From positions 62,001 through 126,000 of the forward strand of contig NZ_PYFT01000001.1 in assembly GCF_003023845.1 (NCBI RefSeq): a stretch of DNA of 64,000 nt, given 5' to 3'. A program made the position numbers and the translations under genes. The stretch is from Adhaeribacter arboris. Lineage in GTDB: Bacteria > Bacteroidota > Bacteroidia > Cytophagales > Hymenobacteraceae. Positions 38,462 through 47,328 of this stretch are shown piece after piece. Each line of letters begins with the position of its first letter. Positions within the stretch are counted from its first letter, which is position 1. Below the pieces are notes generated by a model. The model saw only the letters and a list, made by a program, of their open reading frames with translations, was not told where the DNA came from and made no database searches.

Positions 38462-41419
38462 CTAAGATTTTACTAAAATAGCCTTATAAATTACATCGTG
38501 GATGCGGGTCCGGAAGTTTTCGGTGAGTAATTTTTGGTTAGCGGCATTCGGATACACGCGATTCGATAAAAAGATATACACTAGTTTTTGATCCGGGTCT
38601 ACCCAGGCGCAAGTGCCGGTAAAACCGGTATGCCCAAACGAATTTATGGAAGCTTTAAGGGAAGTAGGCCCGAAACCATTAGGATTAGGTTTGTCCCAGC
38701 CTAAACCGCGGCGGTTCGTAGGGTCTTGTTGTTGGGCGAATTCAGTTACCACCGGAGATTTAAAAAATTGAACGCCACCGTAATTACCGTTTAAGCGGTT
38801 CATCTCCATTAAAATAGCCAAGTCGGTGGCATTACTAAACAAGCCTGCGTGGCCGGCTACCCCGCCCAGCATGGCTGCCGTCTGGTCGTGTACGGTTCCC
38901 CAAACCAAAGTCCGGCGGAAATAATTATCGTACTCGGTAGGAGCAATTTGGTCTTTAGTAAATTTATTTAAGGGATTATAAGTTAGCGTGCGCAAGCCTA
39001 GCCGTTTGTAAAAATATTGATCGGTAAATTCGGCAAGCGGTTGTTGCAGCAAGCGTTCGGCTACCCGCTTTAAAATATAAAAGCTAAGGTCACTGTATTT
39101 CATTTCGTAACGCGCTACGCCTCTTTTCTTGAGTAGCAGGCGCGAGTGTACCGTCCAGGACCAAAGCGAATCTTCCATGGTTTTCACGGAGTAAACGCCC
39201 GGTACCACTTCGTTTGGGTAAATAGTGGTTTGGGCACTCGCGTAATACGTAGGGCTCAATTGCAGCGAAGCCAGCGTTTTTTGCCAGTTCGGAATGCCCG
39301 GTTGCAAACCTGCCTGGTGCAGCAAGATGTCTTTAATTACCAGATTTTGCTTGTTCGTGCCTTTTACTTCGGGTAGATAATAAGCTAGTTTTTGGTTCAG
39401 GTCTAATTTACCCTGATCCTTCAGGTACATAATAGCTTGCAGGGTGCTGGTTACTTTGGTAATGGAGGCTATATCGTAAAGAGTATTGTTGGTAACAGGC
39501 TGGTTGCTCTCATAAGTATACTTGCCGTAAGATTTGTTAAAGACAATAGCGCCATCACGGGCTACCAGCACCTGACAGCCAGGAGTAGCTTTGGTATTAA
39601 TAGCTTCGGTGGCTAAATCATCAATCTCACTTAAAACGTTTGAGTCCAGGCCTACGCTTTCCGGAACATCGTAGCGAAGGCGATTTAAGCTGGCGGTTTC
39701 CAGACCAAATCCCGCCGGAAAAGCTTCGGAAGCGGTAACAGGTAATTTACCCTGGGCGGGTAAGGAGCCAAACAATACCTGAGGCGTTACACTCTGCGAA
39801 ATTGGGTTATCTTCGTAGCTGCATACGAGCCATTTACTGCCTTCGAAATATTTTAAACTGTAGGCATTGCCTAATACACATACTACTACTTTTTGCCGCG
39901 GATTTTCTTTTTGCAATTTTTGAATAAAAGTGCGCGAATATTCGCCGATACCGTAATTACTAACCGAAGTACTGTTTAAACTATGCAAACTGACTACTAC
40001 TACATCAAAGCCGCTTAATTTTTTTCGCAGATTAATAAAAACGGAATCGGGTACGTAGCGTTCCCGCACGTTAAAAGTAGTAAAAGGAGCGTAACGTTGC
40101 AGGGTTTCGGTAAAAGGATTATCGGGCCGGATGCCAATGCTTACGTGGGCGTACCGGGTAGTATCTACTTCCCGGAAAGGTAATAAATTACCGTGGTTAG
40201 CGGTTATGGTTACCGATTGTTCGTAAAGTTTGTGCTGCACGGCCCGGCTGCGGGGGCGATTGAGTTCTTCTTTCAGGTGGTGCAAGTTTACGGGGCGGTA
40301 TTGGCTTAGGCCCGCCCAGTACTTGGCGTGCAGTATTTTCCGAACCCGGGCATCAATATCCTCGGTAGTAATTTCCCCGCGGCTAATGGCATTTTTAATT
40401 TCGGTAACGGCCGTTGGCACATCTTCGGAAAACAGCAACACATCGTTACCAGCTAGTAAGGCCAAGGCATCCAATTGACCTGGTTTGTACGCCCGGGTAA
40501 CACTTTTCATGTTCAAAGCATCGGTAAATACCAGGCCCTGGTAGTTCATTTTTTGCTTTAGTAAGCCGGTTACCAGTTTATAAGACAGGGTAGTAGCTTT
40601 TACTTCGGTAGAATCGAATTGCGGCATGTACAGGTGCCCCACCATTACGCCTTTTACCCCCGCTTGAAACGATTGCATAAACGGATACAAATCTACTTCC
40701 GTTAGGCGCTTTAAATCAGAATTAATAACGGGTAATGCCCGGTGGGAATCCGTATCGGTATCGCCGTGACCGGGAAAATGTTTCGCTACGGCAATAATGC
40801 CATTATCTTGTAAACCTTTAATGTAAGCAATGCCGCGGCGGCTTACCTGTTCTTTCGATTCACCAAAAGAACGGTTACCAATAACCGGGTTTTTAGGATT
40901 GCTGTTTACATCCAGTACCGGGGAGAAACTCACTTGTACGCCCAGCCGATGCAGGTTTAAAGCAATTTCCTGAGCCATTAGGTATACGTAATGTTCATCG
41001 GCCATAGCGCCTAAGGTCATTTGTTTGGCAAAGTGCATGCTGCTGTCCAGGCGCATGTTTAAACCCCATTCGGCGTCCATGGCAATGAGCAAAGGTACCT
41101 TCGCGCGGGATTGGTACTGATTGGTAAGAGAGGCCTGGCGGTAAGGGCTACCGTACAAAAACATTAAACCGCCAATGTTGTACTGAGTAATTAACTTTTC
41201 AATCTGTTGTACGTGTTCTGCACCCCGGTTCGAAAGAGCAGTTACCATAAATAACTGGCCCAGTCGCTGATCGAAAGTGAGCGAGGAAAAAACACTATCT
41301 ACCCAGGCTTGTTCGGTTTTACTTACAACAGGCTGATCCGTGGAACTATACGACGATAAAAGTAAGCTTAAGCCCAAAAAAGAACTCACCAAAAAAAGTA
41401 ATAAAAAATTCTTCCACAT
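38462..41419 (-). CDS. GH3 beta-N-acetylglucosaminidase fused to a serine hydrolase
   Basis: 985 residues from the ATG at 41419, which gives a proper signal peptide (MWKNFLLLFLVSSFLGLSLLL); the frame remains open further upstream, but that part looks non-coding. Domain 1 (about 40-370) is NagZ-type GH3 with KHFPGHGDTDTDSH, holding the His/Asp catalytic dyad, and VFTDALNM with the nucleophile Asp. A GH3 C-terminal alpha/beta domain follows. Domain 3 (about 590-980) is a class C beta-lactamase-like hydrolase with SITK (SxxK), YSD and HTGFTG. It likely cleaves peptidoglycan or its fragments in the periplasm. Confidence 0.92.
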   Translation of the reverse strand: MWKNFLLLFLVSSFLGLSLLLSSYSSTDQPVVSKTEQAWVDSVFSSLTFDQRLGQLFMVTALSNRGAEHVQQIEKLITQYNIGGLMFLYGSPYRQASLTNQYQSRAKVPLLIAMDAEWGLNMRLDSSMHFAKQMTLGAMADEHYVYLMAQEIALNLHRLGVQVSFSPVLDVNSNPKNPVIGNRSFGESKEQVSRRGIAYIKGLQDNGIIAVAKHFPGHGDTDTDSHRALPVINSDLKRLTEVDLYPFMQSFQAGVKGVMVGHLYMPQFDSTEVKATTLSYKLVTGLLKQKMNYQGLVFTDALNMKSVTRAYKPGQLDALALLAGNDVLLFSEDVPTAVTEIKNAISRGEITTEDIDARVRKILHAKYWAGLSQYRPVNLHHLKEELNRPRSRAVQHKLYEQSVTITANHGNLLPFREVDTTRYAHVSIGIRPDNPFTETLQRYAPFTTFNVRERYVPDSVFINLRKKLSGFDVVVVSLHSLNSTSVSNYGIGEYSRTFIQKLQKENPRQKVVVCVLGNAYSLKYFEGSKWLVCSYEDNPISQSVTPQVLFGSLPAQGKLPVTASEAFPAGFGLETASLNRLRYDVPESVGLDSNVLSEIDDLATEAINTKATPGCQVLVARDGAIVFNKSYGKYTYESNQPVTNNTLYDIASITKVTSTLQAIMYLKDQGKLDLNQKLAYYLPEVKGTNKQNLVIKDILLHQAGLQPGIPNWQKTLASLQLSPTYYASAQTTIYPNEVVPGVYSVKTMEDSLWSWTVHSRLLLKKRGVARYEMKYSDLSFYILKRVAERLLQQPLAEFTDQYFYKRLGLRTLTYNPLNKFTKDQIAPTEYDNYFRRTLVWGTVHDQTAAMLGGVAGHAGLFSNATDLAILMEMNRLNGNYGGVQFFKSPVVTEFAQQQDPTNRRGLGWDKPNPNGFGPTSLKASINSFGHTGFTGTCAWVDPDQKLVYIFLSNRVYPNAANQKLLTENFRTRIHDVIYKAILVKS

Positions 41420-41865
41420 GGGTACTGATACTATATAATTTGAATAGGTCAGAATAAAATCTAACTTTGCCGGACTAGATTTTAAACCAAAGCTTAAAGT
41501 TCGCGCCCTATAAATATTGCTACATTTTACGGCAGTTTTTGGCCAAAAAACCAATCTTTTACAATTTCGGTTCCTACTGGTTTCGTTTTTAGCCCCAGGC
41601 CGGCAACTTTATTCTGTAAACAAACAACTATCGCGGTAAAAACCAAAAATCAAAACGCAGAATCAAACAAATCGTTTGTAATATTACTAATAAATTTTCG
41701 ATTGAATAAATAGAGGGCCATTTAAAACCAGCTGGTTTAAACTTGCTAAACCTTTTTATCGTTCTTTTTCCGCGCAGCTTTACTGCTGGAGAAGACATGT
41801 AATAAACGAAGCCGCGTAGTTCGAAAGTGTTGTGAATGGCGCCTGATTCCTTTAAATTATTTTTT

Positions 41866-41873
41866 TAAGTTTG
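41866..41873 (+). promoter_or_regulatory. Candidate -7 box of mutL
   Basis: TAAGTTTG matches TAnnTTTG, 28 bp before the mutL ATG. A small palindrome acaaatcgtttgt lies farther up near 41668. The rest of the 482-bp divergent gap (41420-41901) shows no gene. Confidence 0.4.
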
Positions 41874-41901
41874 CCCTGTTTTTAAATTAAGATATTGCCG
41901 C

Positions 41902-43767
41902 ATGCCCGATATTATCCGTTTGTTACCCGAGTATTTAGCCAACCAAATTGCCGCCGGCGAAGTGGTGCAACGGCCAGCTTCGGTGGTGAAAGAACTGCTC
42001 GAAAATGCGGTCGATGCCCAGAGTGCCAGCATCCAGTTAATTGTGAAAGAAGCCGGGAAACAATTAATTCAGGTAGTTGATAATGGTTTGGGAATGAGCG
42101 AAACGGATGCGCGGATGTGCTTTGAGCGTCATGCCACTTCTAAGATTAAATCTACCGAAGATTTATTCCGGATTCGGACCATGGGGTTTCGGGGCGAAGC
42201 ATTGGCTTCTATTGCGGCGGTGGCGCAGGTAGAACTTAAAACGAAAACCCGCACCAGCGACATAGGAACAAAAATAGTAATCGAAGGGTCTGAGCTTATT
42301 AGCCAAGAGCCGGTAGCCGTGCCGGATGGAACCTCGGTGTGCGTGAAAAACTTATTCTATAATGTACCCGCGCGCCGGAATTTCCTTAAATCTAACCCGG
42401 TGGAAATGCGGCATATTCTGGATGAATTCATGCACCTGGCTTTAGCGCATCCGGAAATTGCTTTTTCTCTCTACCAAAACGAAATCGAAATTTTTCAGCT
42501 GCCCGCCGGTAAATTAAGCCAGCGGATTGTGAATTTATTTGGGAATAATTACCGGGAGCAATTAGCCACCTGCGAGGAAGTAACGTCTTTTATTAAAGTA
42601 AAAGGCTACATCGGGAAACCAGAATTTGCTAAAAAATCGCGCGGAGAGCAATTCTTTTTCGTGAACGAACGGTACATTCGCAGTTCGTATTTGAACCACG
42701 CCGTATTAACGGCCTACGAAGGTTTACTCCCGAAAGATAGTCATCCGTTTTACGTTTTATTCATTGAGATTGCTCCCGAAAGTATTGATATTAACGTGCA
42801 TCCTACCAAAACCGAAATTAAATTTGAGGATGAAAAAACCGTTTACGCGATTGTTCGGGCAGCGGTAAAGCAATCGTTAGGCGTGCATAATATTGCGCCT
42901 TCGCTGGATTTTGAAGGGGATGTAAATTTTTCGGCCATCCGGCCAGTAGCTGCCCCGGCCAATGACAGCAGCTTTGCCAAAGCGGCCAATTTTGAAAGTT
43001 TTATTCAAAAAAACACTTCTCCCGGTGCTTCCGTAACTCCGGCGCCTACACCCAAAAATGGGGGGCACCCGGATTGGCAAAAAGTGTTTGAACCGCTGCA
43101 GCAAGTGTCGCAGGATTTTCCCCGCGAAATAAATGAAAGTAAATTAACGGAGTTCGATTTTCTTAGTGGGCTAGGTAAAACAAGCGCCAGCGATCAATCG
43201 GGTAAAAAGGCTTTGCAGGTCCACCAGAAATACATTATGGTACAGGTAAAGTCGGGCATTATGCTCGTCGATCAGCAAGCGGCTCAGGAACGGATTTTGT
43301 ACGAACAATTTTCGGCGTCGCTGCAGAAAAATACCGGCAGTTCGCAAGCTTTACTCTTTCCGCAAGTGGTGCAACTTTCGCCGTCGGATTACGATTTATT
43401 GCAGCAACTTACCAAAGAATTTAATGCTCTGGGTTTTGTTTTTAATGAATTTGGGAAACATACCATTGTTTTAAACGGAATTCCGGCGGATGTGCCCGCC
43501 CGCGATGAAAAAGCCTTGCTCGAAGAACTGCTCGAACAGTACAAAAACAATCAACAGGAAATAACCTTATCTAACAAAGAAAACCTGGCCCGGGCCATGG
43601 CTAAACGCGTGGCCTCGCGTTATACCAGCCGCCTCACCGATTGGGAAATGAATGCCCTGGTAGATAAATTATTTGCCTGCCAAACCCCGAGCTATACGCC
43701 TGCGGGTCAGAAAACGTTAGTGATGATGGAATTAGGCCAGCTGCAAAACTTTTTTCTTAAAAATTGA
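41902..43767 (+). CDS. mutL: DNA mismatch repair protein MutL
   Basis: 621 residues. The N-terminal GHKL ATPase has ELLENAVDAQS, VVDNGLGM, and HATSKI...TMGFRGEALASI, followed by NVPARRNFLK and VNERYIRS. A Pro/Ala-rich linker spans about 345-400. The C-terminal dimerisation domain contains DQQAAQERILYE, the position of the endonuclease metal motif DQHA(X)2E(X)4E with His replaced by Gln, and it lacks a CPHGRP-like motif near its end (CQTPSYTPAGQK). Nicking activity is therefore uncertain. Leads two rhomboid genes 12 bp downstream. Confidence 0.96.
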   Translation: MPDIIRLLPEYLANQIAAGEVVQRPASVVKELLENAVDAQSASIQLIVKEAGKQLIQVVDNGLGMSETDARMCFERHATSKIKSTEDLFRIRTMGFRGEALASIAAVAQVELKTKTRTSDIGTKIVIEGSELISQEPVAVPDGTSVCVKNLFYNVPARRNFLKSNPVEMRHILDEFMHLALAHPEIAFSLYQNEIEIFQLPAGKLSQRIVNLFGNNYREQLATCEEVTSFIKVKGYIGKPEFAKKSRGEQFFFVNERYIRSSYLNHAVLTAYEGLLPKDSHPFYVLFIEIAPESIDINVHPTKTEIKFEDEKTVYAIVRAAVKQSLGVHNIAPSLDFEGDVNFSAIRPVAAPANDSSFAKAANFESFIQKNTSPGASVTPAPTPKNGGHPDWQKVFEPLQQVSQDFPREINESKLTEFDFLSGLGKTSASDQSGKKALQVHQKYIMVQVKSGIMLVDQQAAQERILYEQFSASLQKNTGSSQALLFPQVVQLSPSDYDLLQQLTKEFNALGFVFNEFGKHTIVLNGIPADVPARDEKALLEELLEQYKNNQQEITLSNKENLARAMAKRVASRYTSRLTDWEMNALVDKLFACQTPSYTPAGQKTLVMMELGQLQNFFLKN

Positions 43768-43779
43768 TATTACATAAGT

Positions 43780-44562
43780 ATGATGAGTATAACCCCCATG
43801 GTGCGAAACCTACTAATTATAAATGTGGTAGCGTATATTGCTTTTACTTATTTTGGTAGTTCAGCACCTTTTGCCTTGTACGATTTTCGCTCCGAATTAT
43901 TCCGACCTTATCAGTTTATTACGTATATGTTTATGCACGATAGTCGGTCATGGGGTCATATTTTTAGCAATATGCTCAGCTTGTTTATTTTCGGACCGAT
44001 GCTAGAACACCGCTGGGGCCCGCAACGTTTTTTAATTTTTTATTTAGTTTGTGGCGTGGGGGCAGGGATATTATATTCCGGCATCCGATCTTACGAGTTT
44101 GGGCAAATGCAACAAGCAGAACAAGAGTTTTTAATTAATCCTACGCCTGAAAATTATCACTCTTTTCTAGAAGAGAGTTTAAAAGGTGATTATGATACTC
44201 AGATGCTTTTAGACTTTAAACGCAATCAAACTAATACGCAATTTATAGCAGCTGCAAAACAGGATGTAAAGAATTTTTACGAAAAAATCATCAATATTCC
44301 CATGGTGGGTGCTTCCGGCGCCGTATTTGGCTTGTTAATGGCTTTCGGTTTGTTATTCCCCAATACGGAATTATTCCTGCTCTTTTTTCCGTTTCCCATA
44401 AAAGCGAAGTATTTTGTGTTATTCTACGGTGCTTACGAACTTTATGCGGGCGTACAACGCTTGCCCGGCGATAACGTAGCGCATTATGCCCACTTAGGCG
44501 GAATGCTTTTTGCGTTTATTTTGCTTAAAGTCTGGGAACGCGACCGCTCTAACTTTTACTAA
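43780..44562 (+). CDS. Rhomboid family intramembrane serine protease
   Basis: 260 residues, six hydrophobic segments. HIFSNMLSLFIFGPMLEHRWG is the rhomboid H-x-x-x-N region; GASGAVFGLL near residue 176 carries the catalytic Ser, and AHYAHLGGMLFAF the catalytic His. A large cytoplasm/periplasm insertion lies between helices 2 and 3. It starts 12 bp after mutL and is followed by a paralogue 9 bp later. Confidence 0.92.
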   Translation: MMSITPMVRNLLIINVVAYIAFTYFGSSAPFALYDFRSELFRPYQFITYMFMHDSRSWGHIFSNMLSLFIFGPMLEHRWGPQRFLIFYLVCGVGAGILYSGIRSYEFGQMQQAEQEFLINPTPENYHSFLEESLKGDYDTQMLLDFKRNQTNTQFIAAAKQDVKNFYEKIINIPMVGASGAVFGLLMAFGLLFPNTELFLLFFPFPIKAKYFVLFYGAYELYAGVQRLPGDNVAHYAHLGGMLFAFILLKVWERDRSNFY

Positions 44563-44571
44563 CCAACTTGT

Positions 44572-45471
44572 ATGACGAGTATTTTTGACGATATCCGGAA
44601 TGCTTTCCGCCTGCGCAATGCCCTCAATCAATTAATTCTAATTAATGTGATTGTGTTTGTGGTATTGTTGCTGTTGCGGGTCATTCTGCGCATTTCTACC
44701 CATTCCGATGCTTTATTTGAAACCATTCTGGAATATATTGCCATGCCGGCTAATCCCGGAGTTTTACTTACCCGGCCCTGGACTATATTTACGTATTTTT
44801 TTACGCACCGTGAGTTCTTCCATATTATATTTAATATGCTGAATCTTTATTGGTTTGGCATGATTATCCGCGAATATTTAGGTGATAAGAAATTGGTAAG
44901 TTTGTATATTTTAGGTGGTTTGGCCGGCGGGTTGTTTTTTTTATTATTCTATAATTTAATTCCGTATTACCAGCCCCGGGCTGTCTACGCTACCATGATT
45001 GGTGCTTCGGCAAGTACCTTGGCAGTTACAGTAGCGGCAGCCACCTTATTACCTAATTTTCAATTTAATCTGTTATTTATCGGGCCGGTTAAAATTAAAT
45101 ACATTGCGGCTTTCTTCGTGCTCTTGTCAATATCCGGGGCTATAGGCGATAACGCGGGCGGTAACTTAGCTCACTTAGGCGGCGCTTTTATCGGATTTTT
45201 ATTTATCAAACAACTGCAGCGGGGTACCGATTTAGGGCGACCCATTCATGCCGTAGGTAATTTTTTCCGGAATATATTTAAGCCCCGCACCCCTTTAAAA
45301 GTAACCTACAAGAACCAAAGCCGGACCAGTACTTATACCACTTCCGGCAGCGGCGAGCCTTCCCAAACCGAAATTGATCTTATTTTGGATAAAATTTCTA
45401 AGTCTGGTTACGAGAGTTTATCGAAAGAAGAAAAACAAAAACTTTTCCGCGCCAGCCAGAAAAAAGATTAA
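44572..45471 (+). CDS. Rhomboid family intramembrane serine protease, paralogue
   Basis: 299 residues. HREFFHIIFNMLNLYWFG is the membrane-embedded His/Asn region, MIGASASTLAV holds the Ser in a GASAS variant of GxSG, and NLAHLGGAFIGF has the catalytic His. A hydrophilic C-terminal tail of about 75 residues (rich in Ser/Thr, then SEIDLILDKISKSGYESLSKEEKQ-like) resembles tails common in Bacteroidota rhomboids. It is tandem with the preceding gene but only distantly similar. Confidence 0.92.
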   Translation: MTSIFDDIRNAFRLRNALNQLILINVIVFVVLLLLRVILRISTHSDALFETILEYIAMPANPGVLLTRPWTIFTYFFTHREFFHIIFNMLNLYWFGMIIREYLGDKKLVSLYILGGLAGGLFFLLFYNLIPYYQPRAVYATMIGASASTLAVTVAAATLLPNFQFNLLFIGPVKIKYIAAFFVLLSISGAIGDNAGGNLAHLGGAFIGFLFIKQLQRGTDLGRPIHAVGNFFRNIFKPRTPLKVTYKNQSRTSTYTTSGSGEPSQTEIDLILDKISKSGYESLSKEEKQKLFRASQKKD

Positions 45472-45555
45472 AGAAAATTTAATACCAAATAGAAATAAAC
45501 AAGACGTATTAACTGGTTATAATTAGAATCAGATAGCCAAGAAGAAACGACAGCA

Positions 45556-45634
45556 GTTTGGCTAGGAAGGGCCTTCTAAGGTTCCGGTGCCGCAGGCATT
45601 CCGACGTGAGGAGGAAAGGAAGCTTAAACCCGCC
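45556..45634. repeat. Dispersed intergenic element, copy B
   Basis: Second copy of the element at 24613-24695; shared blocks are gtttggc, cttctaag, ttccgg.gccg, aaggaagctta and cccgcc. The inverted arms taaggttcc/ggaagctta here have one mismatch. A further 7-bp hairpin (cagctcc/ggagctg) at 45694-45714 may belong to a longer structure. The 383-bp gap contains no credible gene. Confidence 0.55.
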
Positions 45635-45793
45635 CAGAAGAGTCAAACGAGGCCACCGGCCATGAGGCAATCAGGTTACTTCTCAAACTGCATCAGCTCC
45701 AATGCCTGGAGCTGGGAACCGGCTCCTAAAATAAATTGTCCAAATACGACTTTTATAGTGAAATCTAGTATTATTTATTAAATTTTCTTTACG

Positions 45794-45832
45794 CAAAAAG
45801 CGCCTGCTCTTAGAAAGTGCAGGCGCTTTTTG
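45794..45832. terminator. Bidirectional terminator
   Basis: A perfect 14-bp stem (caaaaagcgcctgc / gcaggcgctttttg), 11-nt loop, with A and T tracts on the two sides, between the rhomboid (+) and cysN (-) genes. Confidence 0.92.
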
Positions 45833-45854
45833 TATGCATTCTGTTAATATCAGC

Positions 45855-47123
45855 TTATAAGATTATAGCAGCCGCTACGGTTTCGTTGGTAAACTCATCT
45901 ACTAAAATCAGACTACCCGTACCGCTATTTTTGCGGTAATCGTCATAAAAAAGCGGGAGAGTGGTGCGTAAGGTAATGCGGCCAATATCGTTTAAGCCAA
46001 TATTCAGGTCTTCTTCAATCTTGTGCAAAGTATTAATATTCATTTTGTACCGGATATCTTTTACTAAACACTTGGCTTCTTTGGTCGTGTGGCGCACAAT
46101 GTATTTTTTGCCTTTTGCCAGCGGCTTTTCGCTCATCCAGCACACCATTATTTCTAAATCCTGGCTTACTTCCGGCTGATTGTTAGGTTTAACCAGCATA
46201 TCGCCCCGGCTAATATCAATTTCGTCCGTCAGCGTTATTACCACCGACATAGGGGCAAAAGCTTCTGCTACGGGGCCGTCAAACGTTTCAATGGTTTTTA
46301 CCGTACTGGTGAATCCGGAAGGCAGCACCAATACCTCGTCACCGGGTTTAAATACGCCCCCTTCCACGCGGCCGGCATAGCCCCGGAAATCGTGGTACTC
46401 GGTGCTTTGGGGTCGCAGCACGTATTGCACCGGAAAACGGGCATCTACGTGATTTAAATCGCTGCCTAAGTGTACGTTTTCGAGCATGTACAGCAAGGTA
46501 GAGCCTTCGTACCATGGCATTTTCGTAGATTTATTCACGATATTATCCCCTTGTAAGGCACTTACCGGCACGTAACGCACATCGGCAATATCTAACCTGG
46601 AAATAAAATCTTGAAAATCCGTTTTAATTTTTTCGTAAACTTCCTGACTGTAATCCACCAAATCCATTTTATTCACGCACAAAATAATATGGTCAATCTT
46701 CAGCAATGAAGTGATAAATGTATGGCGACAGGTTTGCTCAATAACCCCTTTGCGGGCATCCACTAAAACCACTGCCAGGTTAGCGGTAGATGCACCGGTA
46801 ACCATGTTGCGGGTGTATTGAATATGCCCCGGAGTATCGGCCATAATAAACTTGCGTTTAGGCGTGGCAAAATACCGGTAAGCCACATCAATGGTAATGC
46901 CTTGCTCGCGTTCGGCCCGCAAGCCATCCGTGAGCAGTGCCAGGTTAACGTACTCTTCGCCGCGCATTTGGCTGGTGCGCTCAATGTTTTGGAGCTGATC
47001 TTCAAAAATTGTTTTGGTATCGTAAAGCAATCGACCAATGAGGGTACTTTTACCATCATCCACGCTGCCGCAAGTAATAAACCGCAGCAAGTCGGCATCG
47101 CGTTTTTGTTCTTTTATTTCCAT
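45855..47123 (-). CDS. cysN: Sulfate adenylyltransferase subunit 1 (GTPase)
   Basis: 422 residues from the ATG at 47123 (MEIKEQKRDADLLRF). The frame runs 12 codons further upstream but only through tandem gcaagtt words, so that extension is rejected. GTPase motifs: GSVDDGKSTLIGRLLYD, DTPGH, NKMDLVD. With CysD it forms APS from ATP and sulfate, driven by GTP hydrolysis. It lies downstream of cysD on the minus strand, separated by 204 bp of repeats. The C-terminal beta-barrels are intact. Confidence 0.95.
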   Translation of the reverse strand: MEIKEQKRDADLLRFITCGSVDDGKSTLIGRLLYDTKTIFEDQLQNIERTSQMRGEEYVNLALLTDGLRAEREQGITIDVAYRYFATPKRKFIMADTPGHIQYTRNMVTGASTANLAVVLVDARKGVIEQTCRHTFITSLLKIDHIILCVNKMDLVDYSQEVYEKIKTDFQDFISRLDIADVRYVPVSALQGDNIVNKSTKMPWYEGSTLLYMLENVHLGSDLNHVDARFPVQYVLRPQSTEYHDFRGYAGRVEGGVFKPGDEVLVLPSGFTSTVKTIETFDGPVAEAFAPMSVVITLTDEIDISRGDMLVKPNNQPEVSQDLEIMVCWMSEKPLAKGKKYIVRHTTKEAKCLVKDIRYKMNINTLHKIEEDLNIGLNDIGRITLRTTLPLFYDDYRKNSGTGSLILVDEFTNETVAAAIIL

Positions 47124-47129
47124 TTTAAT

Positions 47130-47218
47130 GAGTTGCAAGTTGCAGGTTACAAGTTGCAAGTTTAAAGGTTAGAAAGTTGGAAGGTTATTTTAAGTTTCAG
47201 GTTGCAAGTTACAGGCTT
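47130..47218. repeat. gttgcaagtt / ggttagaaag word repeats
   Basis: Direct tandem words gttgcaagttgcaggttaca, then aaggttagaaagttggaaggtt, then caggttgcaagttacagg, immediately upstream of cysN. Same vocabulary as 33820-33930 and (last part, reverse) 48366-48428. Confidence 0.6.
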
Positions 47219-47290
47219 AAATGTTATTTGGTTAGAAGTTTATAACCATCCATCATTTCACAAATTAACCATTCCGCAACTCAACAATTA

Positions 47291-47328
47291 AATCCGTGGA
47301 CTGCGGACTATGGTCCATCGACTAATCT
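47291..47328. repeat. Intergenic tggacta-type words
   Basis: ccgtggactgcggactatgg followed by tccatcgacta just after cysD. The adjacent 47240-47290 has aattgttga-type words (as reverse complement), also seen at 48265-48358. Confidence 0.5.

Noticed and set aside
41420-41554. N-terminal extension of the GH3 protein
   Set aside because: 45 codons without conservation features ahead of a perfect signal peptide starting at 41419.
45587-45781. 64-codon plus-strand ORF in the rhomboid-cysN gap
   Set aside because: Lies over repeat copy B; composition looks non-coding.
47123-47159. Upstream extension of cysN
   Set aside because: The 12 extra codons are translated tandem repeat words; the ATG at 47123 gives the normal CysN start.
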